Source: an uncultured Aeromonadaceae bacterium
Lineage (GTDB): Bacteria > Pseudomonadota > Gammaproteobacteria > Enterobacterales > Aeromonadaceae
Length of the DNA: 43,336 bases
Direction of reading: 5' to 3'
NCBI GenBank assembly: GCA_945957385.1
Contig: CAMFKP010000033.1
Span: 1 to 43,336, forward strand
Shown here: piece by piece, positions 42,751 to 43,336 of the stretch
Position numbering within the stretch: position 1 is the stretch's first letter
Layout of the letters: every line of letters begins with the position of its first letter
Notes under the pieces: generated by a model
What the model saw: only the letters and a program-made list of their open reading frames with translations
Databases searched by the model: none
What the model was told of the DNA's origin: nothing
Position numbers and translations under genes: made by a program

Positions 42751-42776
42751 AATCGGGGGCCTGCTGGCCCCCGATT
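42751..42776 (-). terminator. Hairpin after alaA
   Basis: AATCGGGGGCC (42751-42761) pairs perfectly with GGCCCCCGATT (42766-42776), loop TGCT. The minus-strand sequence that follows, CATTTGACC, has only a weak U run, so read-through into the lipoprotein gene is likely. Confidence 0.65.
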
Positions 42777-42787
42777 GGGTGTGGCAA

Positions 42788-43336
42788 TTACTGGTGATAG
42801 TTTTTCAGGAAGCGGGCCAGACGACCGATGGCATCCTGCAGGATCTCTTCTTGCGGCAGAAAAACCAGGCGGAAGTGGTCCGGTGATGGCCAGTTGAAGC
42901 CAGTTCCCTGTACCACTAGCAGCTTTTCCTGTTGTAACAGATCAAATACCAGCTTTTGGTCATCCTTGATCGGATAGACCTTGGGGTCGAGGCGCGGGAA
43001 CATATACAAGGCGCCCTTGGGCTTGACACAGGAGACGCCGGGGATCTGATTGACCAGCTCCCACGCCAGATCCCGTTGCTTGCGCAGCCGGCCACCGGGC
43101 AGGATCAGCTCGTTGATACTCTGATAGCCGCCCAGAGCTGTCTGGATGGCAAATTGCATCGGGACGTTGGCGCACAACCGCATCGAAGAGAGCATCTCCA
43201 AACCGTCGATGTAACCGCGGGCCGTCTGCTTGGGACCACTGACCATCATCCAGCCTTGACGGAACCCGCAGGCGCGGTAGGCCTTGGAGAGGCCGTTGAA
43301 GGTCACCACCAGCACATCGTCACACAGGGTACAGAC
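42788..43336 (-). CDS. alaA: Alanine aminotransferase AlaA, C-terminal part
   Basis: The last 182 residues of a PLP-dependent class I aminotransferase, cut by the contig end. It matches AlaA, the glutamate-pyruvate aminotransferase: TFNGLSKAYRACGFRQGW holds the PLP lysine (LSK), then GLEMLSSMRLCANVPMQFAIQTALGGYQSI, GVSCVKPKGALYMFPRLDP, and QGTGFNWPSPDHFRLVFLP. The frame stays open to base 43336 with coherent residues (LCDDVLVVTF), so the gene continues outside. The position next to yfbR is as in E. coli. Confidence 0.92.
   Translation of the reverse strand, partial: VCTLCDDVLVVTFNGLSKAYRACGFRQGWMMVSGPKQTARGYIDGLEMLSSMRLCANVPMQFAIQTALGGYQSINELILPGGRLRKQRDLAWELVNQIPGVSCVKPKGALYMFPRLDPKVYPIKDDQKLVFDLLQQEKLLVVQGTGFNWPSPDHFRLVFLPQEEILQDAIGRLARFLKNYHQ

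Overview
The window is a contig end from a moderately GC-rich gammaproteobacterium. Gene families and local order (tyrR, lpxH, ppiB and cysS; ydiJ-menI; a ybgA-like gene beside phrB; alaA with yfbR; a TIGR02647 gene; a PmrA/PmrB pair) fit an Aeromonadaceae-like organism. That assignment is inferred from protein resemblance only; there is no rRNA or tRNA here. Bases 1-34 are not genomic: they are the Illumina Nextera/Tn5 adapter. Both ends cut a gene, an EamA transporter on the left and alaA on the right.

Layout. 35-6560: housekeeping block (EamA fragment, cutC, tyrR, lpxH, ppiB, a 67-residue unknown, cysS, a periplasmic binding protein). 6631-12724: a compact operon whose first four genes overlap or abut and whose last two are a two-component system of the PmrA/PmrB (BasR/BasS) type. 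Its enzymes are a 'thermostable hemolysin' family protein that looks like an acyltransferase, an AMP-dependent acyl ligase, a heme-oxygenase-like diiron protein and a short-chain dehydrogenase, followed by an exported TPR protein. A PmrA-type box overlapping the -35 lies just upstream, so the operon probably controls itself. I consider this the most interesting system in the window: an apparent biosynthetic or envelope-modifying pathway wired to PmrAB.

12834-14674: an outer-membrane porin, a 458-base AT-rich spacer and a small TIGR02647 gene. 14610-21638: a complete sucrose regulon on the minus strand (scrK; scrY-scrA-scrB-scrR, ending in a coupled exported protein), with matching palindromic operators before scrK and scrY. 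ScrY admits sucrose, ScrA imports it as sucrose-6-phosphate, ScrB splits it, ScrK phosphorylates the fructose, and ScrR represses.

21775-31591: an acetyltransferase, ydiJ-menI, the RNA helicase deaD with its own promoter and terminator, an NlpE-C-like secreted protein, an RsmB/NOP methyltransferase, ybaN, and an XRE-cupin regulator with a downstream acetyltransferase. 31592-32173 holds a previously unlisted 39-residue membrane protein on the minus strand with its own terminator, short repeats and a separate plus-strand terminator.

32174-43336: ybgA-like gene and phrB, an aminopropyltransferase homologue, a RimJ-like acetyltransferase, an isochorismatase-type hydrolase, a YdgA-like DUF945 protein, a four-domain diguanylate cyclase with a C-terminal hemerythrin, a DUF3313 lipoprotein, and the alaA / small lipoprotein / yfbR group. 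No insertion sequence, CRISPR array, prophage or RNA gene was recognised.
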